From Eumeta japonica (lineage: Eukaryota > Arthropoda > Insecta > Lepidoptera > Psychidae): DNA of 64,000 bases. The stretch covers positions 108,057-172,056 of the forward strand of contig BGZK01001314.1 in assembly GCA_005406025.1 (NCBI GenBank), given 5' to 3'. The position numbers and the translations under genes are program-made. Numbering within the stretch: the first letter of the stretch is position 1; the number at the start of each line of letters is the position of its first letter. Below are positions 48,107 to 58,115 of the stretch, piece after piece. Under the pieces are notes generated by a model that was not told the origin of the DNA, did not search any database, and saw only the letters and a program-made list of their open reading frames with translations.

Positions 48107-48267
48107 AGGGATCCCATTGTCGCGAACAAAGCACGAAGTATTTAAACAATCCTCCGAAATTAGTGCGCTCGAGGTGGGTAGGCACCTTCGTGATTTCCAA
48201 GCGTGCACCACACTCTATTGTGTTCACGGGTATTGGGTTCGCTTTGTTCGCGATCTTGCGGGACCCT
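48107..48267. mobile_element. 161-bp inverted-repeat (MITE-like) element
   Basis: The left end, agggatcccattgtcgcgaa continuing caaagc (48107-48132), and the reverse complement of the right end, agggtcccgcaagatcgcga continuing acaaagc (48241-48267), match at about four fifths of positions, with the last 14 identical. The body contains a second weak inverted pair (cacgaag / cttcgtg). No target duplication is clear (left flank tttata, right flank attag). It has no coding capacity. The superfamily is unknown. Confidence 0.55.
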
Positions 48268-48804
48268 ATTAGCATTTAAGGGTTATGGCTCTTTGTAGGG
48301 CCCGCGAGTTAATCGCTTTGTGGCTCAAAGTGAATGGTTCCGTAAGGACGGCTACTATATCGATATCTTTTACGACTGTTCGAACGAGTTTAGCCCGTTC
48401 CTCGGAAACAATGGCGCTAGTGTCGACTTATGAAGGTTCCATAAGAATTTCGACGTGACTGCCTTAGCTGTTACTTTCCCGAAATAGACTTTAGACGTTT
48501 CCGTATTCAGTCTTCTTTCTAAAAAGTTATAAATGGGAAATATACCTTCCACTAATGCAATCGATTTCCTGGGCTGAATGTCGTTTTTAATATTAAATCC
48601 ATTACAAGTGGCATGTGCATAATTATCATGGAAAATAAAATGAAAGCCTCTTTATTGGTCGACTCCCACTATACTCATTAAGACTGTTGACGTATTAATT
48701 AATACACTTTTAAACATTTGTGTTTTGAAGTTATTTACACTTATAGTCGCTTGCTTCTACACCACAAATTTTTGATTTATTGAGTTCGTGGAATCCTGAA
48801 CCTA
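48268..48804. other. Unassigned noncoding stretch
   Basis: A 60-codon minus open frame (48370-48552) has no motif. No repeat copy was seen. Confidence 0.4.
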
Positions 48805-49135
48805 CCACATAACGGTAGAGCCAAGCCGGTGTCAGCTCAGCTGCAGCAGGAAAATGAGCTGGCTTAACATGTGTGATACCACACTCTCATATAAGGCAGA
48901 TGTAAAGTAACTGCTTCTGCTGTTGCATTTCGTCCAGTGAGTGACAGTTCTAGTGGCCCACATTTTCCTCCATCAGCCCATCACCCCTCCATTAGATATA
49001 CTATTTTTACCAAAGAGATCGGTAACACACTGGTCATTACTCTCGGGTTGCGAAGGTACATGGATGGCGATGACCACCTACGCTCTGGTGCCTCGCAAGC
49101 TCGTTTATCCTCGTAAATTCTATAAAAAGAATTAT
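48805..49135 (+). mobile_element. Lepidopteran-type interspersed repeat with 'ggtacatggatggcgatgac' tail
   Basis: Words in order: agagccaagccggtgtcagc, aatgagctggcttaa, tgtgataccacac, tataaggcaga, cctccatcagcccatc, agatcggtaac, cgggttgcgaaggtacatgg, tggcgatgaccacct, ctcgtttatcctc and attctataaaaaga. From memory this fits a very abundant moth/butterfly repeat ending 'tgggcggcgatgaccacttaccatcaggtg ... gctcgtttgcctcct'. Its last 70 bp also align with 56560-56630. It is about 330 bp, possibly a SINE or LINE 3' part. Small open frames on both strands here are incidental. Confidence 0.55.
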
Positions 49136-49679
49136 ATAATGATACTGTCATTCCTAACAATTTAATGGAAATGTAGAGTTGTAACGACACAGACCCGTGA
49201 TAAACCTACCTAACTATAAAATTAAGTTAGGTTATTGTCTTTCACAGGGAAGATACTAATCTAACTCTTAGGTCTTAAAGATTTAAAATATTACAGTTTC
49301 CTTTACAAATTTGTAAATATATCTTCAGTGTTCAAAATTTTGCACATTTTTTTAATAAAAAAAAAGCGAAATACATATTCTTGTTATGTATGGTTGCCTA
49401 AAGTTTTTATTTCGATCACAACTTGTTTGGTATTATCATTATTTTAGTTGAAAATGTGCGATGCAACTTGCTCATGTTCGTTTTCCACGTCTACCCACGC
49501 ACCTGCTCACCCCATTCGCAAACTTCTTTCTATATACTTCTGTTCATGTTTAAGACAAACATGAATGAAACTTTATAATGTAAATATTAATATAATACGA
49601 ATATATATATAGTCCAAATAATCAATATTCATGAATTTCGAGTTTGTCTATTTACTCAAAGAGAGTTTATATTTAAAAG
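49136..49679. other. AT-rich noncoding stretch, nothing recognised
   Basis: A small hairpin (cctaact/agttagg) lies near 49209-49231. No coding or repeat signal. Confidence 0.45.
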
Positions 49680-49960
49680 CACCGTGGCGCCGACCGCGGC
49701 TCGCGTTAATAGGGTCCCGCATGTCAGGGGGGTTCCGCGATTTATGGCGACTGGCAGCCGAATAAAATGCACCTGCCGTCGGCCCGTAATTGAATCACAC
49801 CCCTGCCTTATTGTCACTGCCGTTTTGCAGATCGCAATCAGCGCTCTCTTATTTATTAAGACGTTTTATACATACTAGTCCGACGGCCCGGCGCGCCCGC
49901 CCTATCATATCGCATCGGAATCCCCGTTGATTGTATAGAAAAACCGGCCAAGCACGCGTC
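49680..49960. other. GC-enriched island
   Basis: Contains ccgtggcgccgaccgcggct, ggggggttccgcgatttatgg, cacctgccgtcggcccgtaa and ggcccggcgcgcccgccc, with an AT-rich center (cttatttattaagacgttttat). The 64-codon plus open frame has no motif. The layout resembles the islands at 11.6, 33.7 and 58.0 kb: GC-rich blocks flanking a short TA-rich core. Confidence 0.35.
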
Positions 49961-50094
49961 AGCCGTGCACACGAATAATTCCGTACCATTGTACAATACC
50001 GAACACAACATGCTTTTTAAAAATTGTTAATGAAAAACTAAAACAAAAATTAGGTTTGTATATAAACGCTGAAAAAAACACGTTTCTTCATTTC

Positions 50095-50200
50095 TATGTT
50101 TCTTTTTATTATTTTTCTCTGTAGCGACTATAGTAATACACTCTGTGTAAATATTCCAAGCGTCTACCTATTGCCATTATTAAATTCAAGCCAAAAACCA
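50095..50200 (+). mobile_element. Partial copy of the 50.5-kb repeat
   Basis: The 50100-50170 sequence (tttttattatttttctctgt, agcgactatagtaa, tgtgtaaatattccaagcgtctacctatt) aligns with 50450-50520 (ttattatttcttat, agcggcaatagaa, tgtgaaaatttcaactgtctacctatt) over about 65 bp. The rest of the repeat is missing or decayed. Confidence 0.5.
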
Positions 50201-50449
50201 ACATGTCACACTTCGGACACGCTTTGTTGTGATCTACGCTGTGTGCTTCTGTTCGTGTATTTCTTCAATAACAATAAACACTGATTCCTATATACAAAAT
50301 ATAAATATATTGCAATTTATAAATATAGTACATATTAAATAAATCTATATGTATATTACATATAATAGTACAGTATACAACAGTCGTGATGTTTCACATC
50401 TACCGGGTGTTTCCTGACTCACTCTCAATTTTTTAATTTTATCTTATTT

Positions 50450-50625
50450 CTATTATTATTTCTTATAGCGGCAATAGAAATATATCTTCTGTGAAAATTT
50501 CAACTGTCTACCTATTATGGTTCATGAGAGCGCGCTGGCAGACAGATAGACAGCAGAAGCTTAGTAATAAGATTCCGTTGACATCCTTTGGATATGAAAC
50601 CTTGAAAAGTACATATGTCCTAGGA
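50450..50625 (+). mobile_element. Lepidopteran-type repeat ending in gacagacagatagacag / aaaccttgaaaag
   Basis: Words: tgtgaaaatttcaactgtct, acctattatggttcatgaga, gctggcagacagatagacag, cagaagcttagtaataag, attccgttgacatcctttgg, tatgaaaccttgaaaag. From memory this matches the repeat family 'tgtgaaaatttcaactgtct ... ggttcatgagatacagcctg ... agcggagtcttagtaatagg ... ggtacggaaccctaaaaa'. It is diverged but complete at the right end. Confidence 0.65.
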
Positions 50626-51573
50626 TGTTAATTTTCCTATTTATAACACGTATATACAAAATTTTTAGTATTAGATGACTTTAAAATTATTCAATAAGTA
50701 GTGATTTCCTACCCCTTCTCTGGGCGTTATGGGTTGTAAAAGTAAAGAAAAAATATATACCCTGAAAAATCCACAAAAAATTCCACATCGCATATAATGT
50801 TTAATAAAGTATTTCACCAATTAATACACTGCGAATGGTTAACTCTTTCTATACGTGAAATTTCCATACCGATTATTGTGCCAGGTTTTACCTACGTCTC
50901 TGCTAAGCCACACCCTCTCAAGATCGTTTTATTACATATTGAGCGGTTTGGACCTAAAATTGTCGATCGCTAGTTCAGTATAGATGGGGGTGTGGACCAC
51001 TGTAAAATTTCCTTCACTTTTGACATAAAAACCGTCTTTGCGCCTAAAGTACTGAACTCAGATGCATGGTATCATAGCGTTTTTTATAAAGGGTTGATAT
51101 TTTCGTTGTACATTGTATTTTCTTATTTCAAAAGATATAAACAGCACACGCCTATAAATCAACCGAATATCTACTTTTTTCCGTCTCTAATTATTTTTAA
51201 TATGATTTCTTACTGAAAATACATCTCTATCATGTTCACCAATATTCTATAACATACAGAAATCAACCTTCCTGTTAATGACACAATAATTGAAATCGAA
51301 TCAGTAGTTCCAGAGATTATTTCTTACATCTAAATTTACAAATTCATTAACTTAACCTCTTTATAAAATCAACATAGACAATGACAATTGAAAACTTCTT
51401 TTATTTTAAAACAAATGACGACAGATCAATTTGCAGACTTATATAACTTATTAATCATGGAAAACAACAATAAAATTTTCATCCACACACACGCACTCGC
51501 TTACGTACAAGTACCCACGCATGCAAGGATATAAAAACAAATGGCTACGGCTACTAGAAAAGATAAAAAAAAT
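50626..51573. other. AT-rich noncoding stretch, nothing recognised
   Basis: A 74-codon open frame (50992-51216) has no motif. No repeat copies. Confidence 0.45.
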
Positions 51574-51833
51574 AAAATCAAAAATATCTTTATCTCGTAG
51601 GTAATAGAAATTAATTACACTTAAAATGCGTCATAAACAACTGTTTTCGACATTAAAATTACCACCCAAACCAAATGCTGATTCACCACGAGAAGAATGG
51701 GCAAGAAACGGAAGGTTTGCTCTTTTTTACTCATTGTTACAAAATAATTAATAATTTAGTAATAATACGACGCAACCTGCATATTATTACTAAGCAGCAG
51801 CAGTTCAATCCCATGGGTTTTTTTTAAACATAT

Positions 51834-52277
51834 TCAGACACGTATAACACGCCCTTGCCATATAACTTTCTTTTGCCATACAACGAAATGTTTAAATTCA
51901 TAAAATGATAAATTTTAAAATGCAGGTGCAATTTTATTATAAAAGCGCACACATTGCCCCTGAAACGATTTATTAACTTTGCTTAGACGAGTTTTATGAG
52001 CAGCGAGATCGTTCTTATGTCTAGTATTATATTAATGATATCGCTCCTTTTTTACAATGATTCTATATGTCTCTTGACATACACCAGGTTTTCGTATATG
52101 TACGTATTGTGATGCTAAATTTAAAATATTAATGTCCTTTAATTTTTCTCTGACAGATACTATTGGTTTCAAATCATAAGCAGCACGAATAGCTCACTTC
52201 TGTAGCACGAAAATTGTGTTAACATCGGCTGCGTGATCCCATAACAAAATTCCATAGGTCGTGATACTATGAAAAAA
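51834..52277 (-). pseudogene. LINE reverse transcriptase, C-terminal part only
   Basis: A single frame of 148 codons reads FFHSITTYGILLWDHAADVN, TIFVLQK, a stop, AIRAAYDLKP, INILNLASQYV, YNTRHKNDLA, TRLSKVNKSFQ and VRFYNKIAPAF, ending at 51834-51836. Three internal stops (after LQK, after ERYH, after APAF) but no frameshift. This is the thumb/C-terminal segment found after the YADD core in Jockey/CR1-type LINEs (typically SYGIxxWG, LQKRAVR, RxxxL, FYNxLP). The core itself is missing. Correct frame over 444 bases suggests decay mainly by point mutation. Confidence 0.8.
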
Positions 52278-52499
52278 ACTAGTCTCGTGGTTTTATATTG
52301 TGTGAGTTGTTAATTTTCGGAAATCCTTAATAGACATACGTAGTCAGGTGTCCACACAGGTCAGATGACAATTTATTTATAATCGACTGAAATTCTGGTT
52401 TAATATTCGTGAATATATTATCGAGACAGGATGACGAAGTAGCTGTGAACCTGGTCGATTACAAATATAATTCTTTAAGCGATGCATTGGAATAAAGAT

Positions 52500-53124
52500 T
52501 TAATTATATTGCATAGACAAGAATTTTCCTATAAATTTTATATTAAAATCTCCGCAAACAGTAATAAATTTGATATTAGCTCTTATTTTGTACAAAATTT
52601 CATCCATTACTTTTTCGAAAATGTCATACGATGACTTTGGAGGTCTATATACGGTTAATGCAATAAGACGATCTAGCTCTATGCAAGCGACTTCAATAGT
52701 TCGCTGCACAGATAGGCTCAGAATATCTGGACGTTCTTTGTATTTTATATTGGTTTTAACTATTATAACGCCATGTATAGCGTTTTCTCTGCTGAAAGAA
52801 CTTGATACTTGATGCATACTGAAGTTAAACATGAACCGGTGACCTCTAAGCCAATGTTCTGTTATACATAATATGTCAATCTCAATATCATTTATGAATA
52901 ATTCAATTTCCATTTCCTTCCTAGACATTCCCTGTACATTTTGATGCACCAAATTAAGTGTTATTTTTTTATTATTAGTATTTTTACGCTCAGTTATTTC
53001 GGGTTGAATCACATATTCTCGTAGAATATTATTATTATTTTCATTTGTTTTCGAGTTATTATAATTTTGGAATGATGTCGAAAAATTGCAAGAGATATTC
53101 TCTATTGTCTTATTAACTAATTTA
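52500..53124 (-). pseudogene. LINE endonuclease domain (AP-endonuclease fold), broken
   Basis: The open frame has an in-frame start-like GTG at 53012 but stays open upstream to a stop near 53124. Residue numbers are from the GTG. Motifs: HQNVQG (23-28), ILCITEHWL with the metal-binding Glu (47-55), a YRPPKSSYD loop (about 121-129) and CGDFNIKF with the catalytic Asp/Asn (about 153-160). After the stop at 52500 the domain continues in another frame: TRFTATSSSCLDNIFTNIKP and INKLSSDLCGH. In active enzymes the last motif is SDH; here it is SDL, so the catalytic His is lost in addition to the frameshift and an internal stop. This domain nicks target DNA for target-primed reverse transcription. 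The family resemblance (VQNV, CITEHWL, CLDNIFTN) is to insect Jockey/CR1-group LINEs. Confidence 0.8.
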
Positions 53125-53639
53125 AATTATCATTAATGTTAAATACTTCAATAGAAGCACATAATTGTTTGTCCATGGAATTGGACATGTTGATAACAAA
53201 ATAACTTAGCGACTCCGCTATTGTTGTAAAATAAATTTTAAAGGAAAATGCTTCTTTCTTGTCAAAAATAATATTTACCTATAATTTTATTGGTGTTATG
53301 AAATGCAATTTATTAGAATGACGACATGTCAATCTATGGATATTAATATTAAATTTATGTCAATGATTATTTTCTTTTCGTGACAAGCTTTGGCTGAATG
53401 GAAAAGCGAAAAAAATTACTTTACTTGCATTTTCCATACTATTTACTTTTGAGAAACAATGAACTATATCTTTTTTGTCAGTCTTTTCCTTTCTACCAAT
53501 TGAAATAATATTTATAGTATAGATTGTTTTTTAATTTTAGCCATATGTGGTTTAGAAATTGATCATTAGCTAAAGTACCATTTGTGTAATGTTTGTGCAT
53601 TTGTGTAATACGTGTTCTAATGGTACAACTTTCATTATG
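53125..53639. other. AT-rich stretch 5' of the LINE, nothing recognised
   Basis: It could include LINE 5' sequence, but I cannot identify any ORF1-like motif (zinc knuckles) on the minus strand. Confidence 0.35.
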
Positions 53640-54000
53640 ATCGGTCAAATCGTTTTTAAGTTATAAAGAACCATACAGACAGAAAAACCTAGTCCATTAT
53701 TTGCTTTTATTGTATATCAATTTTAATCACAAGCGATCAAACCGTTCTTAAGTTATGAAAGAACATACATACAGACAGACCGTAGCCTATAATTTGGACA
53801 ATAACATGATTTAACTGTACATTTTCATTGTGATCAGTCAAACTGTTCTCAAGTTCTAAAAGAACATTACAGACAGACAAACAGACTAACATAAATTTTA
53901 AAAATGATAGAAATGACGTCAGTAAATCATGAAACATTATTCGCCAAATTTCACAAATAAATGGAAGGTACAGACAGACGCTACTAATATAGCAGTATAG
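53640..54000 (-). mobile_element. CTGT-type tandem array, minus orientation
   Basis: Plus-strand units at about 53640, 53737 and 53830 each read 'gatcrgtcaaacygttctcaag' then a ttatgaaagaac-like segment and acagacagac. Reverse-complemented, this is the same design as the plus-strand arrays at 7.9 and 25.3 kb (ctgt run, aactt/aactca, ggttt, gatcacaatgaaaat). It ends at about 53980-54000 with cagacagacgctactaatat, the inverted form of the actaatattataaatgcg start at 25299. The small open frame at 53737-53937 is part of the array. Confidence 0.55.
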
Positions 54001-54149
54001 ATAAATTATTTAATTATTTTCGTGTTGTATAAATAATGATTAATTTTAAGTATTTCTATGTTTCCTCCTTTTACTCGTGGTTAGTATTAAACGCAGACGA
54101 TGTCGAGCTGTTATGTTAAAATATATATAAATTTATAAACAAAGTGACG

Positions 54150-54460
54150 GATTGTATTACACTTTCGCTATCAACGACACGCATGTCATAGATCCCGGTC
54201 ATACGTACTACGCGCCCGAATTAGAATTTAAGCAGGTAGTTCGCCGTGCGGCCTCCGGATCGCGCCGAGTCGAGTTAACGAACTCCGGCAAACTAAATCA
54301 CTCCCACGACCCTTTAGGCAAATCCTGTTATATTTGTTTAACTAATAATAAGCCGGGCTTGTACCGAGAGCACGCCTTTGCGCCGAGCAAATGTTTGCTC
54401 GAAGTATTACTCGAGGATAGAGAGACCTTTGTCGAAGTCCGCCTATGACAAGTGAATGTG
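54150..54460. other. GC-enriched block with a 98-codon open frame
   Basis: The plus-strand frame 54152-54448 (start within tgtattacac) includes a CYICL segment and charged ends, but no domain I recognise. Base content is raised (cgcgcccgaattag, cgtgcggcctccggatcgcg) compared with both flanks. No splice signal or homologous copy is visible. It could be a small exon, a noncoding regulatory island, or chance. I favour a noncoding island, with low certainty. Confidence 0.3.
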
Positions 54461-55524
54461 CCGTTGGCGTTTAACCGTGTGCGTGCGCATATTTAGGAAT
54501 GCTGGCTAATCAGTATTTTTTTGACGTGTATTTGTACTTACTGAATTGATTTTATTTTACTTGACTCTTGTAAACTTTATTATTGGTCAGTATATTTGGT
54601 GAAAGGGAATAACAAAGACACAGATGTAAACAAACGGTAAAGCGCTGTGTTTTACGACATACATGGATTATGTGTTTTTCGCACTTTCAAAGATCGTTCA
54701 AACGAACTTAGTATTATTGAGATATTTTAAAGCTTAACTTACTCATTTTTGCAACGGTACGCTTTGGATAGAATTTTATTTATTTTAATGTTACTTTAAT
54801 TTTTAAGATGAGTCTACTAAAATATAATTTAAATAATTGAAGGCGTGACATACTGTAAACCAAGGGTTTCGCCCGCTGAAAATACTAAAGTTAATTGTGT
54901 TTGCATATTTTAATTTAATGAGAGATACCAAGACAATCCGTACAATACCGCACCAGCAGTTCAATTACGCTAATTTAATATGATATCGTTCCAGATTCGG
55001 CCCAGCTCCAAATATATACATTAAAAAAAATTGGTTGCTTCTAACAAAATCGTAATTCCCGTGATCAAGTATCTTGATTCCATACGAGACTAACAAGATG
55101 TTAGACACTTCAAATAACATGATTTTAATTGATTATCATTATTCAAGCGACTAGTCAACTATATAGCTCTTATTGTTATTCGTGAACTAAGGCAATTAAG
55201 AACTTATTCACTATGAATGTGAAAAATGGCTATACCTACTAATTAATTTTAACAAATTCACTTAATATCTGTTCGATATCAACAGAAAAATTATTATAAT
55301 AACTAATTCACTTTAATAAATTTAACTAAGACTATAATCAGTACCAACACAGTAATGATTACAGTAATTGATTCAGCTTAATAAATTCAACTTAGAACTT
55401 GTTACACTTGAACCATATCATTTTTATTATAATCAAATTCATTTACTTGAATCAACTATGAAACTTGTTTAACGCTACTTGGTAACTTTATAATGACAAC
55501 TAAGTTACTCTTTTTTAAATCCAC
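54461..55524. other. AT-rich noncoding stretch, nothing recognised
   Basis: No repeats or open frames of note. Words aattcactt / aacttaat recur in 55250-55460 and suggest an old local duplication (attcacttaatatc, attcactttaataaattt, attcagcttaataaattca). Confidence 0.4.
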
Positions 55525-55721
55525 TAAGGGCCTTTCCCACCATCTCCTCTTAAACTAATATTTACCAAAAATTCACTTTTAAAATTAGCTATGCGTCCCA
55601 CGTTCTTCTTTTAACAGTTATTAGGGTTGAAAACCCACTAAAAGTAGGAACGCAAAACTAATTTTAAAAGTAACTTTTTGTTAAAAGTCCGTTTAACAAA
55701 AGATGGTGGAAGAGGCCCTAA
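55525..55721. mobile_element. 191-bp MITE with long inverted repeats and TAA target duplication (PIF/Harbinger-like)
   Basis: The element runs 55528-55718. Its two halves are inverted copies over about 70-80 bp: the left starts gggcctttcccaccatctcc, the inverted right starts gggcctcttccaccatcttt, and both share acttttaaaattag. It is flanked by TAA on both sides (55525-55527 and 55719-55721). Known: PIF/Harbinger elements duplicate a TWA trinucleotide. There is no coding capacity. The arms are clearly diverged from each other, so the insertion is not recent. Confidence 0.75.
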
Positions 55722-56290
55722 GAAACATTTTGTTTCACTGACTAAGGCCCGTATTAATAAATCACACTATACTCTGAGAATGCCTATGTGTTTGCATGTG
55801 ACGAGTTATCCTGAAGTTCACTCTTGATCGCATGAAACAATTGACTAGGACAGCACCTCCAGAAATAACTCAAACGCGGTCTCAAAGTTGAGAATGACTT
55901 ATTAATTCAGGCTTACGATATTTTATTCACTTCGAAAATTAATGCTAACGTGACGAGCTACTCCACCCGCAACCAGCCTCGATTGTGATTACCGCGGCCG
56001 TGTGTTGTACTATACTTTATGTATTGTCAATTATAGAAAGCTAAAGTTCATGTTAATGCTACGAGAAGAAGTATAAAGTAAAACCTAGTAATGTTCAAAT
56101 TAACACAACTTATAAAGAATTCATAGAACATATCATAATCAAAAAATCTAATGTATTATCAATTATAGATTCCTAAAAGTAAATCTCATTATTTGTTGTA
56201 ATTGGCATATGTGCGAAATTTTAGATAAAATAAAAAAAAATTGCCAGGAGAGAGTATAATAGCTGAAATGGCACAATTTAATGTTTTGTG
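55722..56290. other. AT-rich noncoding stretch, nothing recognised
   Basis: No gene; no repeat identified. Confidence 0.45.
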
Positions 56291-56407
56291 AATGTCTGTG
56301 AGCGTTTTTATTTTGCAAATGAGCAGACGAGCTATTTCAGAATAAATGGTCACCGCCGCCCATAGACATTAGTAACTCCAGAGTCGTTTGCCCCTCTAAC
56401 ATTCAGA

Positions 56408-56470
56408 ACGCAAATGCGAGATAATAGAACCAGTAACGCACTTACTGGTTTTATTATCTCGCATTTGCGT
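56408..56470. repeat. Hairpin H1: 29-bp stem, 5-base CGCAC loop
   Basis: Left arm 56408-56436 and right arm 56442-56470 are reverse complements with one mismatch. The loop 56437-56441 is cgcac. Confidence 0.9.
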
Positions 56471-56498
56471 GCTTTGTTTGCAAAATAAAAACGTTCAC

Positions 56499-56561
56499 AG
56501 ACATTAGTAACTCCAGAGAAGTCACCACGCACTGGTGACTTCTCTGGAGTTACTAATGTCT
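56499..56561. repeat. Hairpin H2: perfect 29-bp stem, 5-base CGCAC loop
   Basis: Left arm 56499-56527 and right arm 56533-56561 are exact reverse complements. The loop 56528-56532 is cgcac, identical to H1 although the stems are unrelated in sequence. Confidence 0.9.
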
Positions 56562-56640
56562 ATGGGCCGCGGTGACCATTTATTCTGAAATGGCTCGCCT
56601 GTTCGTTTGCCCCTCTAACATTCTCTAGAAAAAATAATTA

Positions 56641-58014
56641 ACAAATTCAGATGAAGTGACAAAACCAAAATATTTGTGGAAACGAAAAGCTTAAATTTTA
56701 AAATAATTAAACGTTTACAATAAAAAATTATGACAATGGAAATTGACAACCCTAAGAAAGAGTTGTCAATGTCAATCGGACACAGTTTACTGCGACAACA
56801 GAACACTTATTTTGTTACGTATCGTCTCCATATAGAATTCATAAAACTTTACTTCTATGACGTTATCGTGTTAATGTAATGAGGCAGCTGCTTAGAATGA
56901 AATAAATTAAGTACAAAACAGGAAAATTTATGAATCGAATAATTAGATAGTAATTAAACTATCTGACTATAATATAATATATAGGATAATTTAATTAATT
57001 ATTAATCATGCCAACACAATTTTTAATGCAACATATACAAATATTTAGAATTTTCTCTTTTAAAAAAAAAGAGTAATTTCGATAAATTTTTTTTTCGAAA
57101 AAGTTATCCTTCCGTTTTATCCTTCTTTTTACAGATAGATTTACAAAATATTATAATTGATACAAAGTAAGAGTCTGTACTTATATTTTAACAGTAATTT
57201 TTTCAATCTCAATTTGGTAACTAAGAAATATTACTGCTTATGAGGTCAAAAATCTAAAATTATGTAATAATCTATAACTAAAAACATTAAATTAATATTT
57301 TTATAAATTTTCAATCATTAGAAATAATTTTATGATCTAAATGAACAACGTTAACTGCTTTAATGATTCTCTTCACAATTAAGTCGTATTAGTACATAAT
57401 TCATAGGTAAAACATAAATAAAAAACATAATTTACAGTTAAAAAATAAATAAAAAACAAAGCGCTTACATTCAATTTAATAAGGACTGAGTCGATATAAC
57501 AAGCGCGGTAAGCGGAAACGACACAAGCGAATTTTGGTAACAACGCGTTCGTTTAATGCAGTGCTGAGGTTGCTGTTATGTTTTTTACCTGTCGAGAAAT
57601 GTTCATTGCGCTTTTTACGTTAGTGTTAAATTAAATTTATTTAGAGAACAGGAAATCCAGAAAAATAAATTATAACGTTTGATTTTAATTCAAATGTAAT
57701 TGTAATTATTTTAATTTATTAATATATTTTTAATTTAATTTTTAGTTTTTTTTGTACTTAGATACAATAATGCAATGTTAATTAGTTACTTACTGATTTC
57801 TTCTATATTTTTATTTTATTCTGAAAATTTGATCTTCTTAATCCGAATGAGATATTCCCTAAATCTTGTGAATATTAGTGCTAGCTATGTTTTTCAGAAA
57901 TCCAAAACTTCCACAATCAGAGCTAAACTCGATTCCTAGAGAACGCTTTCACTTCGAAAATTTCCAAAAGTCACTCTTATTTTTCTCGGTTTTCGCAATG
58001 TATTTTTCACCCCC
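56641..58014. other. AT-rich noncoding stretch, nothing recognised
   Basis: Only short open frames. The 70-codon frame 57878-58090 runs into the GC-rich patch and has no motif. Confidence 0.45.
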
Positions 58015-58115
58015 GCAGTGGGCGTTTATTATTCCGGCCGCGCGACGGCGCCACGGGCGGGCGGCGATTTCGCGAGCCTTAAGTAAATAATACTTCGGTA
58101 AACAACCGGGCGAAG
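58015..58115. other. GC-enriched patch
   Basis: ccgcagtgggcgtttattat then ccggccgcgcgacggcgcca and cgggcgggcggcgatttcgcg. GC-rich blocks border a short TTTATTA core, as in several other islands. No coding signal. Confidence 0.35.

Larger units (their letters stand above)
51574..53124 (-). mobile_element. Internally deleted Jockey/CR1-like non-LTR retrotransposon
   Basis: On the minus strand, in order: apurinic-type endonuclease (53124-52500), the end of the endonuclease in a shifted frame (about 52480-52310), the last part of the reverse transcriptase ORF (52277-51834), then a 3' untranslated region (51833-51574) that recurs at 6434-6730. An intact element would need more than 1 kb of RT palm and fingers between endonuclease and RT tail; here only about 30-40 bases separate them, so the catalytic core is deleted. 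There is no full-length copy in the window. The 5' end beyond 53124 is not identified. Confidence 0.8.
56291..56640. mobile_element. Nested palindromic repeat block with two equal hairpins
   Basis: Three inverted pairs are interleaved. Arm A 56291-56319 pairs with 56477-56505 (29 bp, one mismatch). Arm B, about 56332-56382, pairs with about 56543-56595 (about 50 bp). Two tight hairpins lie inside: H1 56408-56470 and H2 56499-56561. Sequence on the minus strand from 56382 and on the plus strand from 56543 both read as the same repeat tail (ctctggagttactaatgtct, atgggc, ggtgaccatttattctgaaa), so two copies lie head to head. A 20-base direct word, tcgtttgcccctctaacatt, occurs at 56384 and 56603. 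The tail is related to the repeat end at 49055-49125. Confidence 0.75.

Noticed and set aside
56291..56640. Endogenous parvovirus/densovirus terminal hairpins
   Set aside because: The hairpins are compact, but there is no replication or capsid-type reading frame nearby, and the arms contain a known-looking insect repeat tail.
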